In this document: positions 1-8,308 of the stretch, piece by piece
How positions within the stretch are numbered: the stretch's first letter is position 1
Layout: every line of letters starts with the position of its first letter
Origin: Pseudomonas sp. JAI120
Lineage (GTDB): Bacteria > Pseudomonadota > Gammaproteobacteria > Pseudomonadales > Pseudomonadaceae
Reading direction: 5' to 3'
NCBI RefSeq assembly: GCF_014207255.1
Contig: NZ_JACHCZ010000008.1
Location: 1-64,000 of the forward strand
Length of the DNA stretch: 64,000 nt
The notes under the pieces: model-generated
What the model saw: only the letters and a program-made list of their open reading frames with translations
Told to the model about the DNA's origin: nothing
The model's database searches: none
Made by a program: the position numbers and the translations under genes

Positions 1-1194
1 CTCCTGCCTGACCAACACGGTCTTCTGTGTCTTGTTACGAACCGCCGGCACCGGGTTGGAAACCAACTGATCCCCTGCCTTCAACGGCGCAACCGGTACA
101 GTCTTGATCGCTGTCGCCGGGCCACCGAGCAGCAAAGGCTTCACCGCCTCGGCATGCGCGTCCAGCTTCGGCCCCACCAACTGATCAGCCAGCCTCTCCA
201 GCCACTGGCGCGCTCGCCCGGATTTGATATGCCCCAGCACCTGAGCGCCCAGGCGAATCTGCACGCCCATGCCACGGCTCGCCCAGATCAGAAATAGATT
301 GATCAACACCTCGCTGGTGATCTCGCCCAGCACTTCATACATCTCGGGCGGAGGTAGCAGGCGTATCCAACTGACCATCGCCGACACGTAGATAAACAGC
401 AGCGGCTCATCGCTGAGCACAAGCAAACCGTTGGCAATGGTGTCTTTGCCGAGCTTCAACAGTTCATCGAGTTCGGCCTGGGAGATGTAGGCCAACAGCT
501 TTTCGCTGTTGGCCTTGAGGTCCGCCAGCAAGTCATACAGCTGCGTAACGTTGTCCCACAGGTTGTAGAGCGCCTTGGCCATCCCGCTTGAAAACGCCAA
601 ACCTTGCATCGCGCTACGTTCGAGCGGCGTGGCGTTGGCGAAGTCGTCCCATTCGGGCTGGAAGGTCTTGGTCCATTCGTCACGCAGGCGACCTTCCAAC
701 CCCGCGATCACCGACTGATAAGACGCATACAGCGCCTTGACGTGATCCGTGGAAACGTTGGGGTAGAAGGTGATTTGGTACGGCTGGTTGCGACCACACT
801 CGGTGATTTCGAGGATGCCGCTGGGACCGATGGTTCGATGGAGTGGTGCGCCGAGCGGGCTGCCGTCCTGGGCAATGGCTTGCAGCATCACCGGCGTATT
901 GCCGATCGGCACAAACCGAGTGCTTTCGAACATATGCACCAGAGTCAACGATCCCTGGGTATCGCACCTGGCGACCGTTTTACTTGGGGCGTTGGAAGAG
1001 ACCGGCGCCACCAGCGCCACCTCTTCCCCAACGTTGAACACCTGCTCCACTTCCAGTGCCGAAACGCTCCAGAAGCTCCCGGCCCACTCATCAAAGGTAT
1101 TCAGGCAAGCGCGAAAGTCACGAAAGACGCGCTCAACGTCCGGCGCCTTGGCATCCATGGGGGCCAGGACAAAACTGGCAATGACGGGGATCAA
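1..1194 (-). CDS. Polymorphic toxin / T6SS effector-like protein, Tre1-like N-terminal region (DUF6861), C-terminus beyond window
   Basis: The reading frame stays open from about 1194 to the window edge, at least 398 codons. It carries a conserved tract with a hydrophobic helical stretch (LPPPEMYEVLGEITSEVLIN, then a glycine-rich amphipathic segment). I recognise this from the N-terminal region of Tre1-like ADP-ribosyltransferase effectors and related polymorphic toxins. That region normally precedes a variable C-terminal toxin domain, which lies outside the window, so the enzymatic activity is unknown. The start is uncertain: TTG at 1194 overlaps the TGA of a 14-codon reading frame (ATG near 1227, preceded by GAGGGA), while an ATG lies at 1158 without a clear Shine-Dalgarno. 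No VgrG, PAAR or immunity gene is visible upstream, where the neighbour is a chemoreceptor gene. A delivery system would have to lie elsewhere. Family assignment is moderate and rests on pattern recognition. Confidence 0.6.
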   Translation of the reverse strand, partial: MIPVIASFVLAPMDAKAPDVERVFRDFRACLNTFDEWAGSFWSVSALEVEQVFNVGEEVALVAPVSSNAPSKTVARCDTQGSLTLVHMFESTRFVPIGNTPVMLQAIAQDGSPLGAPLHRTIGPSGILEITECGRNQPYQITFYPNVSTDHVKALYASYQSVIAGLEGRLRDEWTKTFQPEWDDFANATPLERSAMQGLAFSSGMAKALYNLWDNVTQLYDLLADLKANSEKLLAYISQAELDELLKLGKDTIANGLLVLSDEPLLFIYVSAMVSWIRLLPPPEMYEVLGEITSEVLINLFLIWASRGMGVQIRLGAQVLGHIKSGRARQWLERLADQLVGPKLDAHAEAVKPLLLGGPATAIKTVPVAPLKAGDQLVSNPVPAVRNKTQKTVLVRQE

Positions 1195-1392
1195 GGGGCA
1201 GCCCCGACAACCAGGGCATTAACGGATAGGTACATCGGCGGTCCCTCGCACTGAATGATCAGGCGAGAGACTTTGGCGAGGTTCGTCAGGTAAAGAAGTC
1301 GGCGCTATTCGCCAGGACGGCTAGGAGGGTTCGCCAAAACTTCGGGTAAACGGGGAGTCGATCGTAGGAGTCGGATTACAGGTGGAGAAGTC

Positions 1393-2874
1393 CTACAGCT
1401 TCAGTTGCCCAATCGCTTTGCTTAACTCCCCGGCTAACGTCGCCAGCTCATTGCTGGTGGTCGCCGAATCAACCGTCTGTTGCACGGTGTTCTCGGTCAC
1501 ATCACGAATGCTCACCACCGCGCGGTTCATCTCTTCGGCCACGTGGCTTTGCTGTTCGGCGGCGACGGCGATCTGGGTGTTGCTTTCACGCATCTGCGCC
1601 ACTGCACCGGTGATTTCGGCCAGTGCTGCGCCGGCTTCCAGGGCTTGTTGTACGCAGTCGTCGGCCTTGAACGAGCTTTCCTGCATGAAGTCCACCGCGT
1701 CACGGGTACCGGCTTGCAGCGCTGAGACCATGCGGGTGATTTCGTCGGTGGAACTTTGCACGCGCTTGGCCAGGTTGCGCACTTCGTCGGCGACCACGGC
1801 AAACCCACGGCCCATTTCCCCGGCGCGGGCGGCTTCGATGGCAGCGTTGAGGGCGAGCAGGTTGGTCTGTTCTGCGATGCTGTGGATCACACTCACCACG
1901 CTGTTGATTTTCTGGCTGTCCTCGGCCAGTTTCTGGATCATTTCGGCAGTCTGTTGCACGCCGGAAGACAGGCCGGCGATTGAATGTTGTACGCGGGTGA
2001 CCACTTCCTGACCGCTGCCGGCGAGGGTGTCGGCGGTCTGGGACAAGTCGCGGGTGGCGCCGGCATGTTGGGCGATATGGTAAACGGTGGCGGTCATTTC
2101 GTTGATGGCGGTGGCGGCCTGGTCGGTCTCGCTTTGCTGGCCAAGCATGCCGTGTTGTACCTCGTTCATGCTGCTGGCCAATCGAGCGGCACCATCGTCC
2201 AGTAGCTTGGCGGTGCGCGCCACGGTGCTGACCACACGCTGATAGCCCGCCTGCATGGCATTGAAGGCGCTGGCCATCTGGCCGACTTCATCCTTGCACG
2301 CCAATGGCACGCGGGCCGACAGATCGCCGGTTTTCTCCACGTGCAGCATCACGTCCTTGAGGGTGTTGAGTTGGCTGAGCAGGAAGCGGATCAGCAGTTG
2401 CGACGCGCAGAGCATTGCCAGCATCAGGATCAGCACCGCCACGGCATAGTTGGCGAAGCGTTCACTGAATACCTGGCTCAGGCTGGGTGCGTGGGCGAGC
2501 ACGGCAATGTATTGCCCATCAGGGCGGGCGATCACTTCAGCGCCCATCAGTATGTTTTCGCCAAACAGCGGCATGTGGTTGAGTTCGACCCAACCCGTGG
2601 TGCTGCTCAGGGCTGACAGATCCTGATCGGCAAGCTGTGGGACTTGGCCGCGGGCAAACGTCAGCCACTGCGCGCTCTTGGGCAGGGCCTTGTCGGCCGG
2701 CCAGGTACCGAGCAATTGCGCCTGGGCCTGTGCCGAGGCCTGGGACGCATAGCTGCGCGATTGCTGCTCGAGGTGCACGGCGTACAGCACCAGGAGCAGG
2801 GTAGTGATAAAGGCGACCGCGTTGACGGCCCAGAATTTGTATTTCAGCGAGATATTGCTAAGCCAGGCACCCAT
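1393..2874 (-). CDS. Methyl-accepting chemotaxis protein
   Basis: This is a transmembrane chemoreceptor that signals to CheA/CheW. With the ATG at 2874 the protein has 493 residues: a first membrane helix at about residues 9-33, a short periplasmic domain of some 110 residues, a second helix with many A/L/M residues, a HAMP segment, and a long cytoplasmic coiled coil. The hairpin tip, containing EQTNLLALNAAIEAARAGE, lies at about residues 335-373 and is diagnostic of MCPs. There is no C-terminal CheR-binding pentapeptide; the chain ends in GQLKL. An upstream in-frame start at 2961 would add 29 polar, Cys-rich residues before the first helix and is less likely. The short sensor domain is not a recognised dCache or Tar type, so the ligand cannot be named. 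It follows tatD on the same strand after about 96 bases. Confidence 0.93.
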   Translation of the reverse strand: MGAWLSNISLKYKFWAVNAVAFITTLLLVLYAVHLEQQSRSYASQASAQAQAQLLGTWPADKALPKSAQWLTFARGQVPQLADQDLSALSSTTGWVELNHMPLFGENILMGAEVIARPDGQYIAVLAHAPSLSQVFSERFANYAVAVLILMLAMLCASQLLIRFLLSQLNTLKDVMLHVEKTGDLSARVPLACKDEVGQMASAFNAMQAGYQRVVSTVARTAKLLDDGAARLASSMNEVQHGMLGQQSETDQAATAINEMTATVYHIAQHAGATRDLSQTADTLAGSGQEVVTRVQHSIAGLSSGVQQTAEMIQKLAEDSQKINSVVSVIHSIAEQTNLLALNAAIEAARAGEMGRGFAVVADEVRNLAKRVQSSTDEITRMVSALQAGTRDAVDFMQESSFKADDCVQQALEAGAALAEITGAVAQMRESNTQIAVAAEQQSHVAEEMNRAVVSIRDVTENTVQQTVDSATTSNELATLAGELSKAIGQLKL

Positions 2875-2970
2875 GGAAGGTTTTCTCTGATAGCGGAAAC
2901 AGCATTGGCAAGGTGCCACTATTGTGCCGCTACTCAGAAAAGCGGTTTTGACATGGGTCAATGCGCCGCA

Positions 2971-3777
2971 TCAATCCACTGCAGGCAGCCCAAAAAACGC
3001 ACGGGCGCAGGCGGTGCTGTGCAGAGCCAGATCCTCCACCGTTTCGTTGCGGTGCAGGGCGACCTCGCGCAGTACTTCCGGCAGGTAGGCGGGTTCGTTA
3101 CGGCCGTTTTTCGGCTTTGGACGCAGGGTGCGCGGCAGCAGGTAGGGCGCATCGCTCTCCAGCATCAGACGACCGCGGGGAATTTCCCTGACCAACGGGT
3201 GCAGGTGCGTCCCACGACGTTCATCACAGATCCAGCCGGTAATGCCGATGTGCAAATCGAGATCGAGGTAGCTGAACAGTGCCTGTTGTTCGCCGGTGAA
3301 GCAATGCACCACGGCGGCGCTCAGATGGTCGCGGTAGTCCTTGAGGATCTCCAGCAAGCGTTGGTTGGCGTCGCGCTCGTGGAGAAACACCGGCAGTTTG
3401 AGCTCAACCGCCAGAGCCAAGTGCTCTTCCAGAACTTTTTCCTGTTGCGGACGGGGTGAGAAATCCCGGTTGAAATCCAGGCCGCATTCGCCCACCGCGC
3501 GTACGCGGCTATCGCTGAGTAAACCGCGCAGGCGCCTGGCGCTATCGCCGTTCCAATCGCTGGCGGAGTGGGGGTGGATGCCGGCAGTGCTGAACAGGCG
3601 TTGGCCGCTGTCATCGAGGTTGACGCACAGTTCCAAGGCCTGTTCGCTGCCGTCGACGCTGGTGCCGGTGAGCACCAATTGTTGGACCCCGGCGGCATAG
3701 GCGCGGTCGAGAACAGCCTGGTGCTTCTCGTCGAAACTGGGGTTGGTCAGGTTGACGCCGATATCAATGAGTTGCAT
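2971..3777 (-). CDS. tatD: TatD family metal-dependent hydrolase (DNase)
   Basis: This is a 268-residue TIM-barrel hydrolase of the amidohydrolase superfamily. Family members act as Mg-dependent 3'-5' exonucleases with roles in DNA repair and quality control. The N-terminus reads DIGVNLT, as in E. coli TatD, rather than the HxH seen in YcfH and YjjV. Other TatD motifs are present in order: GECGLDFNRDF, a VFLHERDA histidine, VVHCFTG, GITGWICDERRG, and ESDAPYLLPRTL followed by the RNEPAYLP tail. The whole length matches E. coli TatD well. It is encoded away from any tatABC genes. The downstream chemoreceptor on the same strand may share its transcript. Confidence 0.93.
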   Translation of the reverse strand: MQLIDIGVNLTNPSFDEKHQAVLDRAYAAGVQQLVLTGTSVDGSEQALELCVNLDDSGQRLFSTAGIHPHSASDWNGDSARRLRGLLSDSRVRAVGECGLDFNRDFSPRPQQEKVLEEHLALAVELKLPVFLHERDANQRLLEILKDYRDHLSAAVVHCFTGEQQALFSYLDLDLHIGITGWICDERRGTHLHPLVREIPRGRLMLESDAPYLLPRTLRPKPKNGRNEPAYLPEVLREVALHRNETVEDLALHSTACARAFFGLPAVD

Positions 3778-4013
3778 GGTGCTATCTCCGCCTGCGGCCG
3801 GAAAGCATATCAGAGCTGTAGATTTATAAGAAAAACTAAGAACTACAACGAGTTATAGCTGTCTTTGAACGTCGAAAGTGACATCGTGGTTGGCTGAACG
3901 CCTCGCACTGTGCCACCGTTGCGCGTCTTGCCAGCGCTTAAAGCGCTCTGTTTCTGACCCCCAATACCTCGTTTTTCGCGAGGGTGTTGGCCAGTATTCT
4001 TTCCGGAGAGCGG

Positions 4014-5435
4014 ATGATCCGACCCTCGGCGTTGCTTATGTTGTGCCTGACGCTGCTGCTGCCCATGGCGGCGGTCGCGCGTCTGGATGGGCCGCTGGAA
4101 GTGACCAAGCCCGGCAAAGTGCGCGACCTGGCGCAGATTCGCTCGAGTCGCACCCTGCGTGTATTGGTCAACCAGAGCCGTAACAGTTCCGGCGAGGTTC
4201 AGGGGCAGGCCATCGGTGTCGAATACCATCGCCTGCGTGCCTTCGAGCAATACCTCAATGGCCACGCCCGTGATGGCCAGGAAATCAACCTCAAGATCAT
4301 TCCCAAGGCCAAGGATCAACTGCTCGGCGCACTGGCCCGTGGCGAAGGTGACCTGGTGGCCCCCGGTGAATTGCTGGATGTGAAGGCCGCGCACAAGATC
4401 AGCACCAGCGATCCGATCGCCAGCGGTGTGCCGTTATGGCTGGTGGGGGTGAAGGGTGAGCGGCGGTTTACCAAGCTGGAGCAGCTGTCCGGGCGTACCC
4501 TGGCGCTGACCACCGGCAGTGCGGCGGCGGATGCCATCAGCCAGGTCAACCAGAAGCTGGCCTTGCACAAACAGCCGCCGGTAAAAGTGGAATGGGTGGA
4601 CCCGACCCTGGCGGTGGAGGATGTGCTGGAGATGGTCCAGGCGGGTATTTTTCACCTGACTATCGTCGAGAAGCCGATTGCCGAACGCTGGTCGAAGATC
4701 CTTCCCAAGTTGCGCTTCGACAAGCAGGTGGCAATCAGTGGACCGGGCGACGAGTACTGGTTTGTGCGCCAGGATGCCTCGATGCTGCGTGCCAGTATTG
4801 ACCGATTTCTCAAGACCTATCGCACGCCGTCCGACCAGGACGTGGCATTCCAGCGCATCTATCGGCGCCTCTACCAGGTGCGCAACCCGCTGGCCCGCGT
4901 CGACCGCCAGCGCCTGGAAAAACTGCGCCCGGTATTGCAAAAGCACGCCCGTGAGCAAGGCATGGACTGGCTGAACCTCGCGGCGCTGGCGTTCAAGGAG
5001 TCGGCTTTCGACCCGGGTGCGCGCAACAGCGGCGGCCCTACCGGCCTGATGCAGATCACCCCTTCGGCGGCGCAGCGGGTGGGCGTCAACAATATCGAAA
5101 GTCTCGACAGTAATGTGCAGGCGGGCGCGCGTTACCTGGCGCTGATCCGCCGAAAGTTCTTTGCCAGCCCCAAGCTCAACGAGCGCGAGCGCATGGCCTT
5201 CGTATTGGCCGCGTATAACATGGGACCGGAGCGGGTGCAGGGCATGCGCACCGAGGCCAGGCGCCGGGGACTGAACCCCAATCAATGGTTCTTCCAGGTG
5301 GAACGCATCGCCATGGAGCAGGTGGGGATGGGGGGCGTCAGCTATGTTAATAGCGTCAACAAGTACTACTTGGCGTTTGATCGGGAGCGAGAGTCTCTGG
5401 AACCGCCGGCGCCGAAAATCGCCTCACGGAAATAA
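4014..5435 (+). CDS. MltF-like membrane-bound lytic transglycosylase (substrate-binding domain plus SLT domain)
   Basis: This periplasmic peptidoglycan lyase should cleave the MurNAc-GlcNAc bond to give 1,6-anhydro ends. The ATG at 4014 is chosen because GGAGAG lies just upstream and a clean signal peptide follows (MIRPSALLMLCLTLLLPMAAVA). An alternative in-frame ATG at 3984 lacks this. Residues about 40-275 form a family-3 solute-binding-like regulatory domain. Residues about 300-440 form the SLT domain, with catalytic Glu about 329 in AFKESAFD, followed by SGGPTGLMQITP and AAYNMGPERV. The architecture is that of MltF, but it is not beside purL as mltF often is, so the symbol is withheld. 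Two small perfect hairpins (3933-3947 and 3967-3983) sit in the leader, just upstream of the ribosome-binding site. Confidence 0.88.
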   Translation: MIRPSALLMLCLTLLLPMAAVARLDGPLEVTKPGKVRDLAQIRSSRTLRVLVNQSRNSSGEVQGQAIGVEYHRLRAFEQYLNGHARDGQEINLKIIPKAKDQLLGALARGEGDLVAPGELLDVKAAHKISTSDPIASGVPLWLVGVKGERRFTKLEQLSGRTLALTTGSAAADAISQVNQKLALHKQPPVKVEWVDPTLAVEDVLEMVQAGIFHLTIVEKPIAERWSKILPKLRFDKQVAISGPGDEYWFVRQDASMLRASIDRFLKTYRTPSDQDVAFQRIYRRLYQVRNPLARVDRQRLEKLRPVLQKHAREQGMDWLNLAALAFKESAFDPGARNSGGPTGLMQITPSAAQRVGVNNIESLDSNVQAGARYLALIRRKFFASPKLNERERMAFVLAAYNMGPERVQGMRTEARRRGLNPNQWFFQVERIAMEQVGMGGVSYVNSVNKYYLAFDRERESLEPPAPKIASRK

Positions 5436-5538
5436 TCGATTTTTTCGATGTTAATCAGGCAGTTTTTCCGCTTTTATCATTGTTTAAACTGATTAATATA
5501 GCGGCCAACCAACCCCTATTTCGAAAAGGATTCACCCC

Positions 5539-5973
5539 ATGAGCCCAATGATCAAAAGCGTACTGTCCACTCGTGCCGGCTACGGCCTGACCATCCTGCG
5601 CATCGTAGTCGGCATCATCTTCGCCGCCCATGGTTCGCAAAAACTCTTCGGTTGGTTTGGCGGCTATGGCCTGGCGGGCACCGCCCAGTGGATGGAAAGC
5701 ATTGGCCTGGCACCGGGAACCCTGATGGCGCTGCTGTCGGGCGGAACCGAGTTCTTTGCCGGCCTGGCGCTGATTATCGGTTTGCTGGTACGCCCGGCGG
5801 CATTGGGCCTGACCATTTTGTCGCTGGTAGCGATCTTCTCGGTGCATATCCATAACGGCTTGTTCATGGCCAACAACGGTTATGAGTTCGCACTTGCCCT
5901 GTTGGGCGGCGCCCTGGCGGTGCTGCTGGAAGGTGCTGGCAAACTGTCTGCCGACCGCGCCATCGCCAACTGA
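5539..5973 (+). CDS. DoxX family membrane protein
   Basis: A 144-residue integral membrane protein with four predicted helices. The DoxX signature is visible: a first helix with RIVVGIIFAAHGSQKLFGWF, then GLAPGTLMALLSGGTEFFAGLALIIG. DoxX/YphA proteins are associated with membrane redox processes and quinone-linked thiol stress systems, but the function of this subgroup is not established. AAAAGGA precedes the ATG at a good distance. It is monocistronic: a rho-independent terminator follows at 5992-6019, and about 100 bases separate it from the transglycosylase. Confidence 0.9.
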   Translation: MSPMIKSVLSTRAGYGLTILRIVVGIIFAAHGSQKLFGWFGGYGLAGTAQWMESIGLAPGTLMALLSGGTEFFAGLALIIGLLVRPAALGLTILSLVAIFSVHIHNGLFMANNGYEFALALLGGALAVLLEGAGKLSADRAIAN

Positions 5974-5991
5974 CACCTGCGCAAAACTCTG

Positions 5992-6019
5992 AAAAGGCCC
6001 ACCACCGTGTGGGCCTTTT
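5992..6019 (+). terminator. Rho-independent terminator after the doxX-family gene
   Basis: An inverted repeat AAAAGGCCCA ... TGGGCCTTTT with a short loop ends in a T run, 18 bases after the stop codon. The flanking A and T runs would let it work in either direction. Confidence 0.85.
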
Positions 6020-6034
6020 CGTTGCTCGGGATTC

Positions 6035-6064
6035 TTGACACCGCCCCACCGGCTTCTCTAGGAT
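6035..6064 (+). promoter_or_regulatory. Sigma-70 type promoter for the leader and small ORF at 6235
   Basis: A perfect -35 box TTGACA (6035-6040) and a -10-like TAGGAT (6059-6064) are separated by 18 bases. Transcription would begin near 6071, giving a leader of roughly 165 bases before the ATG at 6235. Confidence 0.6.
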
Positions 6065-6234
6065 GCTGCCCATGCGCCGATTTAAACAGCTAATTGCGGG
6101 GCGCCACTGGGTCTCGATAGAACCCGACAGAAGCCTGTTTTCCCCTGAGGAGGCAACTTCGAAATACCGCTAAAGCGCTGGTTCGGTGTTGCCTCTCACC
6201 TGCCCGCAGACTTTTGAGGCAGAGACACGACACG
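6065..6234 (+). promoter_or_regulatory. Candidate structured 5' leader (riboswitch-like, mutually exclusive helices)
   Basis: Several helices can be drawn: GCGCC (about 6075) with GGCGC (about 6101), GGGT/ACCC around 6109-6125, and an 8-bp stem GAGGCAAC (6150-6157) with GTTGCCTC (6188-6195). The 3' arm of this last stem, GCCTC at 6191-6195, can instead pair with GAGGC at 6216-6220 near the start codon. The two pairings exclude each other, as in a regulatory switch. No known riboswitch class is recognised with confidence; parts (a GCCACTG-like element) superficially recall cobalamin-type leaders. Confidence 0.4.
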
Positions 6235-6543
6235 ATGAATGCACTACGCCCCCTGATACGCCTGGCCCCGATCACCGCGGACCTCACCCAACGCAATCCA
6301 AAAATCCTCTTGGGCGGCAAGCATCAGCCTACGCTCTTACGTTATCTGGACGGGTGGCCACGTCGCAGCGGGCGGCCATCGGCATTCTTGATTCAGTTTG
6401 TGGAAGATGGCGATTCTCTTGCTCGTTTTGCGAATAACAGCTTTGATCTAGCGGTTATCCAGGCCCCCAGCGCGAGCAACGCACAGGAAGTCATCCGACA
6501 ATTGACCCGCATTGCCCGGCAGGGGCTGATTGCCAGGCGTTGA
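6235..6543 (+). CDS. Small conserved hypothetical protein resembling a methyltransferase C-terminal tail
   Basis: A 102-residue soluble protein. The central FANNSFDLAVIQAP, followed by EVIRQLTRIARQGLI, resembles the post-motif region of class I SAM-dependent methyltransferases (a SFDLVV strand, then a helix leading into a ...RPGG-type turn). The glycine-rich SAM-binding motif I is absent, so it is unlikely to be an active methyltransferase by itself. The ATG at 6235 is preceded by GAGGCAGAGAC; an in-frame ATG at 6214 is less well placed. It ends only 4 bases from the convergent gldG-like stop. The strong promoter and structured leader suggest regulated expression. Function is unknown. Confidence 0.6.
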   Translation: MNALRPLIRLAPITADLTQRNPKILLGGKHQPTLLRYLDGWPRRSGRPSAFLIQFVEDGDSLARFANNSFDLAVIQAPSASNAQEVIRQLTRIARQGLIARR

Positions 6544-6547
6544 ACGG

Positions 6548-8293
6548 TCAGTAGAGCGCGACTCCTGCTTGTAATCGACGCCGTCGATTGCAGAGAAAAA
6601 CCACCCAGGCGACCAGGCATAGCATCAGTGGTATCGCCAAGGTCACGACCATTTTTATGACGAACTCCAGGCGATGTACCTGCGCGTATGCCTCGGCCCT
6701 CAAGGCATGTAATTCCATTGGTAAGCGCAGGCGTTCCTTGTTGAGTGCAACCAATTGGGTGGTGGTGTCTACGGTCTGGGAGCCGAGTGGGACCTCCGTT
6801 GGGCGCAGCATTTGCCATTCATGTTCTGTTCGTAGCAGGCGCTGTTCCAACTCAGTCGCCTTCTGCGCGTAGGCGTGCACGGCGCTGTCGCGCATCTGGT
6901 CCAGCCTGTTCGGCGATCTTTGCGCCAGCGCGCGCGGGCGAATATTGGTCAGTACATCGCCAGCGGACAAGTTATCCAGTGTATTCAAGATAAACAGTGC
7001 GTTGCTGTCGGGCGCTGAGTTGTTGATTTGATCCGTGAGCAAATCAGTGTCGGCGACTACCACCACATGGATCTGCGCCGCTTTTTGCACACCTGCCGGC
7101 TGTCCTTCAATGCCATCGGGAAATGCTGAATAGGCCGGCCCCTCTATACGGGCTGCAATCACGTGGCGTTGCGCTTGGCTGGACGCCTCATCGGCCGTTG
7201 AATCGAACTCGGTTGCTGAGGCGAGCCGGTTGGTTTCCCGCAACTCGGATTGCCCGGAGCTGTGCAGAAGAGGGGTCAGGGTCGTGCGAGCTTTCTGGCG
7301 GCGAAAGAGCGCGCCGCTGCTCGATACCGTCACGGTATTCAATTTCCAGGTGCTCGGATCGTCTGTGTTCATCGCCTGTCGGGGCAGGGTCAACCGGCCC
7401 GGATGCTGCACTGTGAGCTTCCCGTTCACAGGGGGCTGCGACGCTGCGTAGCGGAGGTCGAGCAGAAATTTGTCCGCTGGCATTTGTATCCCCCAAGCGG
7501 CAAGCAAATCAGCCAGTCGGGTGTTGGCGGATGTGATGGTCGAGCTTTGCTCGCTCAGGGGATCGATAAATGCCATTAATTTACCGCCCTTCAATACAAA
7601 TTGTTCAATCTGATACAACGCTTGTTCAGGCAGCGCCTGTGGATGCACGACCATGAGCGTCTTGACCTGTTCCGGCACGCGCTCGGTGGTCGCTCCCAGA
7701 TTGACCAGATTAAAATGTCGCTGCAGTTCCTTCAGCAATCGGCCAGAGGATTCTCCCACCGCCAACCCTGACAGCAGCCCAATAACGGGGCGCTCCGGAT
7801 GCTGCAACTTGTAGATCAAATGACTGATTTCATATTCGAGCAATGACTCCCGGTCCAAGCTGAACGATTCGACGCGTTGCGCCCCGTGGCCGGCTCGTGT
7901 GCCGATCAGGCCCAGGAACCCCGCATTGTCGTCGAGACCGAACAGCCTGGCTTTGTAGGCATCTTCTGAAAACGGTACGGGATCAATAAGGTGCAGGTTG
8001 ATCATGCCCTTCGCTGCGTTTTCGTACTCGATCAACCGGTCTTCGATGCGCTTGCCATAGCGTTTCAAGGCGTAGCTTCGTTTAGGGTCGTCATGGGTAT
8101 TGAAATAATACAAATCCAGAGGGTTTTCCAATGACGCGAGTAACTGTCGTACTTGAGGAGATAGGGTATGGGTTTTTCCTTGTGAGAAGTCCCATCGGAT
8201 ATTCGGCAGCTTTCCTACCCAGACTAAGTTAAACGCCAGGAATAGTAACAGGATGACAGTGAGTGTCATGCCGGTGCGCAGAGTAGGTCGCAT
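6548..8293 (-). CDS. GldG-like ABC transporter auxiliary protein (ABC_transp_aux)
   Basis: A 581-residue membrane-anchored protein: an N-terminal helix (about residues 8-28), a large extracytoplasmic region, a coiled-coil-prone segment near residues 470-540 and a C-terminal helix (about 550-573) followed by an Arg-rich tail. The extracytoplasmic part shows features of the GldG/ABC_transp_aux family, such as TLSPQVRQLLASLENPLDL near the N-terminus and a PVIGLLSGL segment, then GGKLMAFIDPLSEQ. In Bacteroidetes GldA-GldF-GldG support gliding; in proteobacteria the cargo is unknown. GGAAAG precedes the ATG. It is the last gene of the operon 9957-6548, 15 bases after the permease. Many genomes add a DUF4340 protein here, but none is present. 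Confidence 0.8.
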   Translation of the reverse strand: MRPTLRTGMTLTVILLLFLAFNLVWVGKLPNIRWDFSQGKTHTLSPQVRQLLASLENPLDLYYFNTHDDPKRSYALKRYGKRIEDRLIEYENAAKGMINLHLIDPVPFSEDAYKARLFGLDDNAGFLGLIGTRAGHGAQRVESFSLDRESLLEYEISHLIYKLQHPERPVIGLLSGLAVGESSGRLLKELQRHFNLVNLGATTERVPEQVKTLMVVHPQALPEQALYQIEQFVLKGGKLMAFIDPLSEQSSTITSANTRLADLLAAWGIQMPADKFLLDLRYAASQPPVNGKLTVQHPGRLTLPRQAMNTDDPSTWKLNTVTVSSSGALFRRQKARTTLTPLLHSSGQSELRETNRLASATEFDSTADEASSQAQRHVIAARIEGPAYSAFPDGIEGQPAGVQKAAQIHVVVVADTDLLTDQINNSAPDSNALFILNTLDNLSAGDVLTNIRPRALAQRSPNRLDQMRDSAVHAYAQKATELEQRLLRTEHEWQMLRPTEVPLGSQTVDTTTQLVALNKERLRLPMELHALRAEAYAQVHRLEFVIKMVVTLAIPLMLCLVAWVVFLCNRRRRLQAGVALY

Positions 8294-8308
8294 GGAGGGC
8301 TTTCCTTC

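Noticed and set aside
604..1254. Plus-strand frame of 216 codons near the left edge
   Set aside because: The minus strand carries a coherent protein with Tre1-like N-terminal features over the same bases.
3843..4394. 183-codon minus-strand frame in the tatD/transglycosylase gap
   Set aside because: Most of it is antisense to the transglycosylase, Gln-rich, and has no ribosome-binding site.
6100..6130. tRNA T-arm-like sequence in the leader
   Set aside because: No acceptor, D or anticodon arm can be drawn; not a tRNA on either strand.
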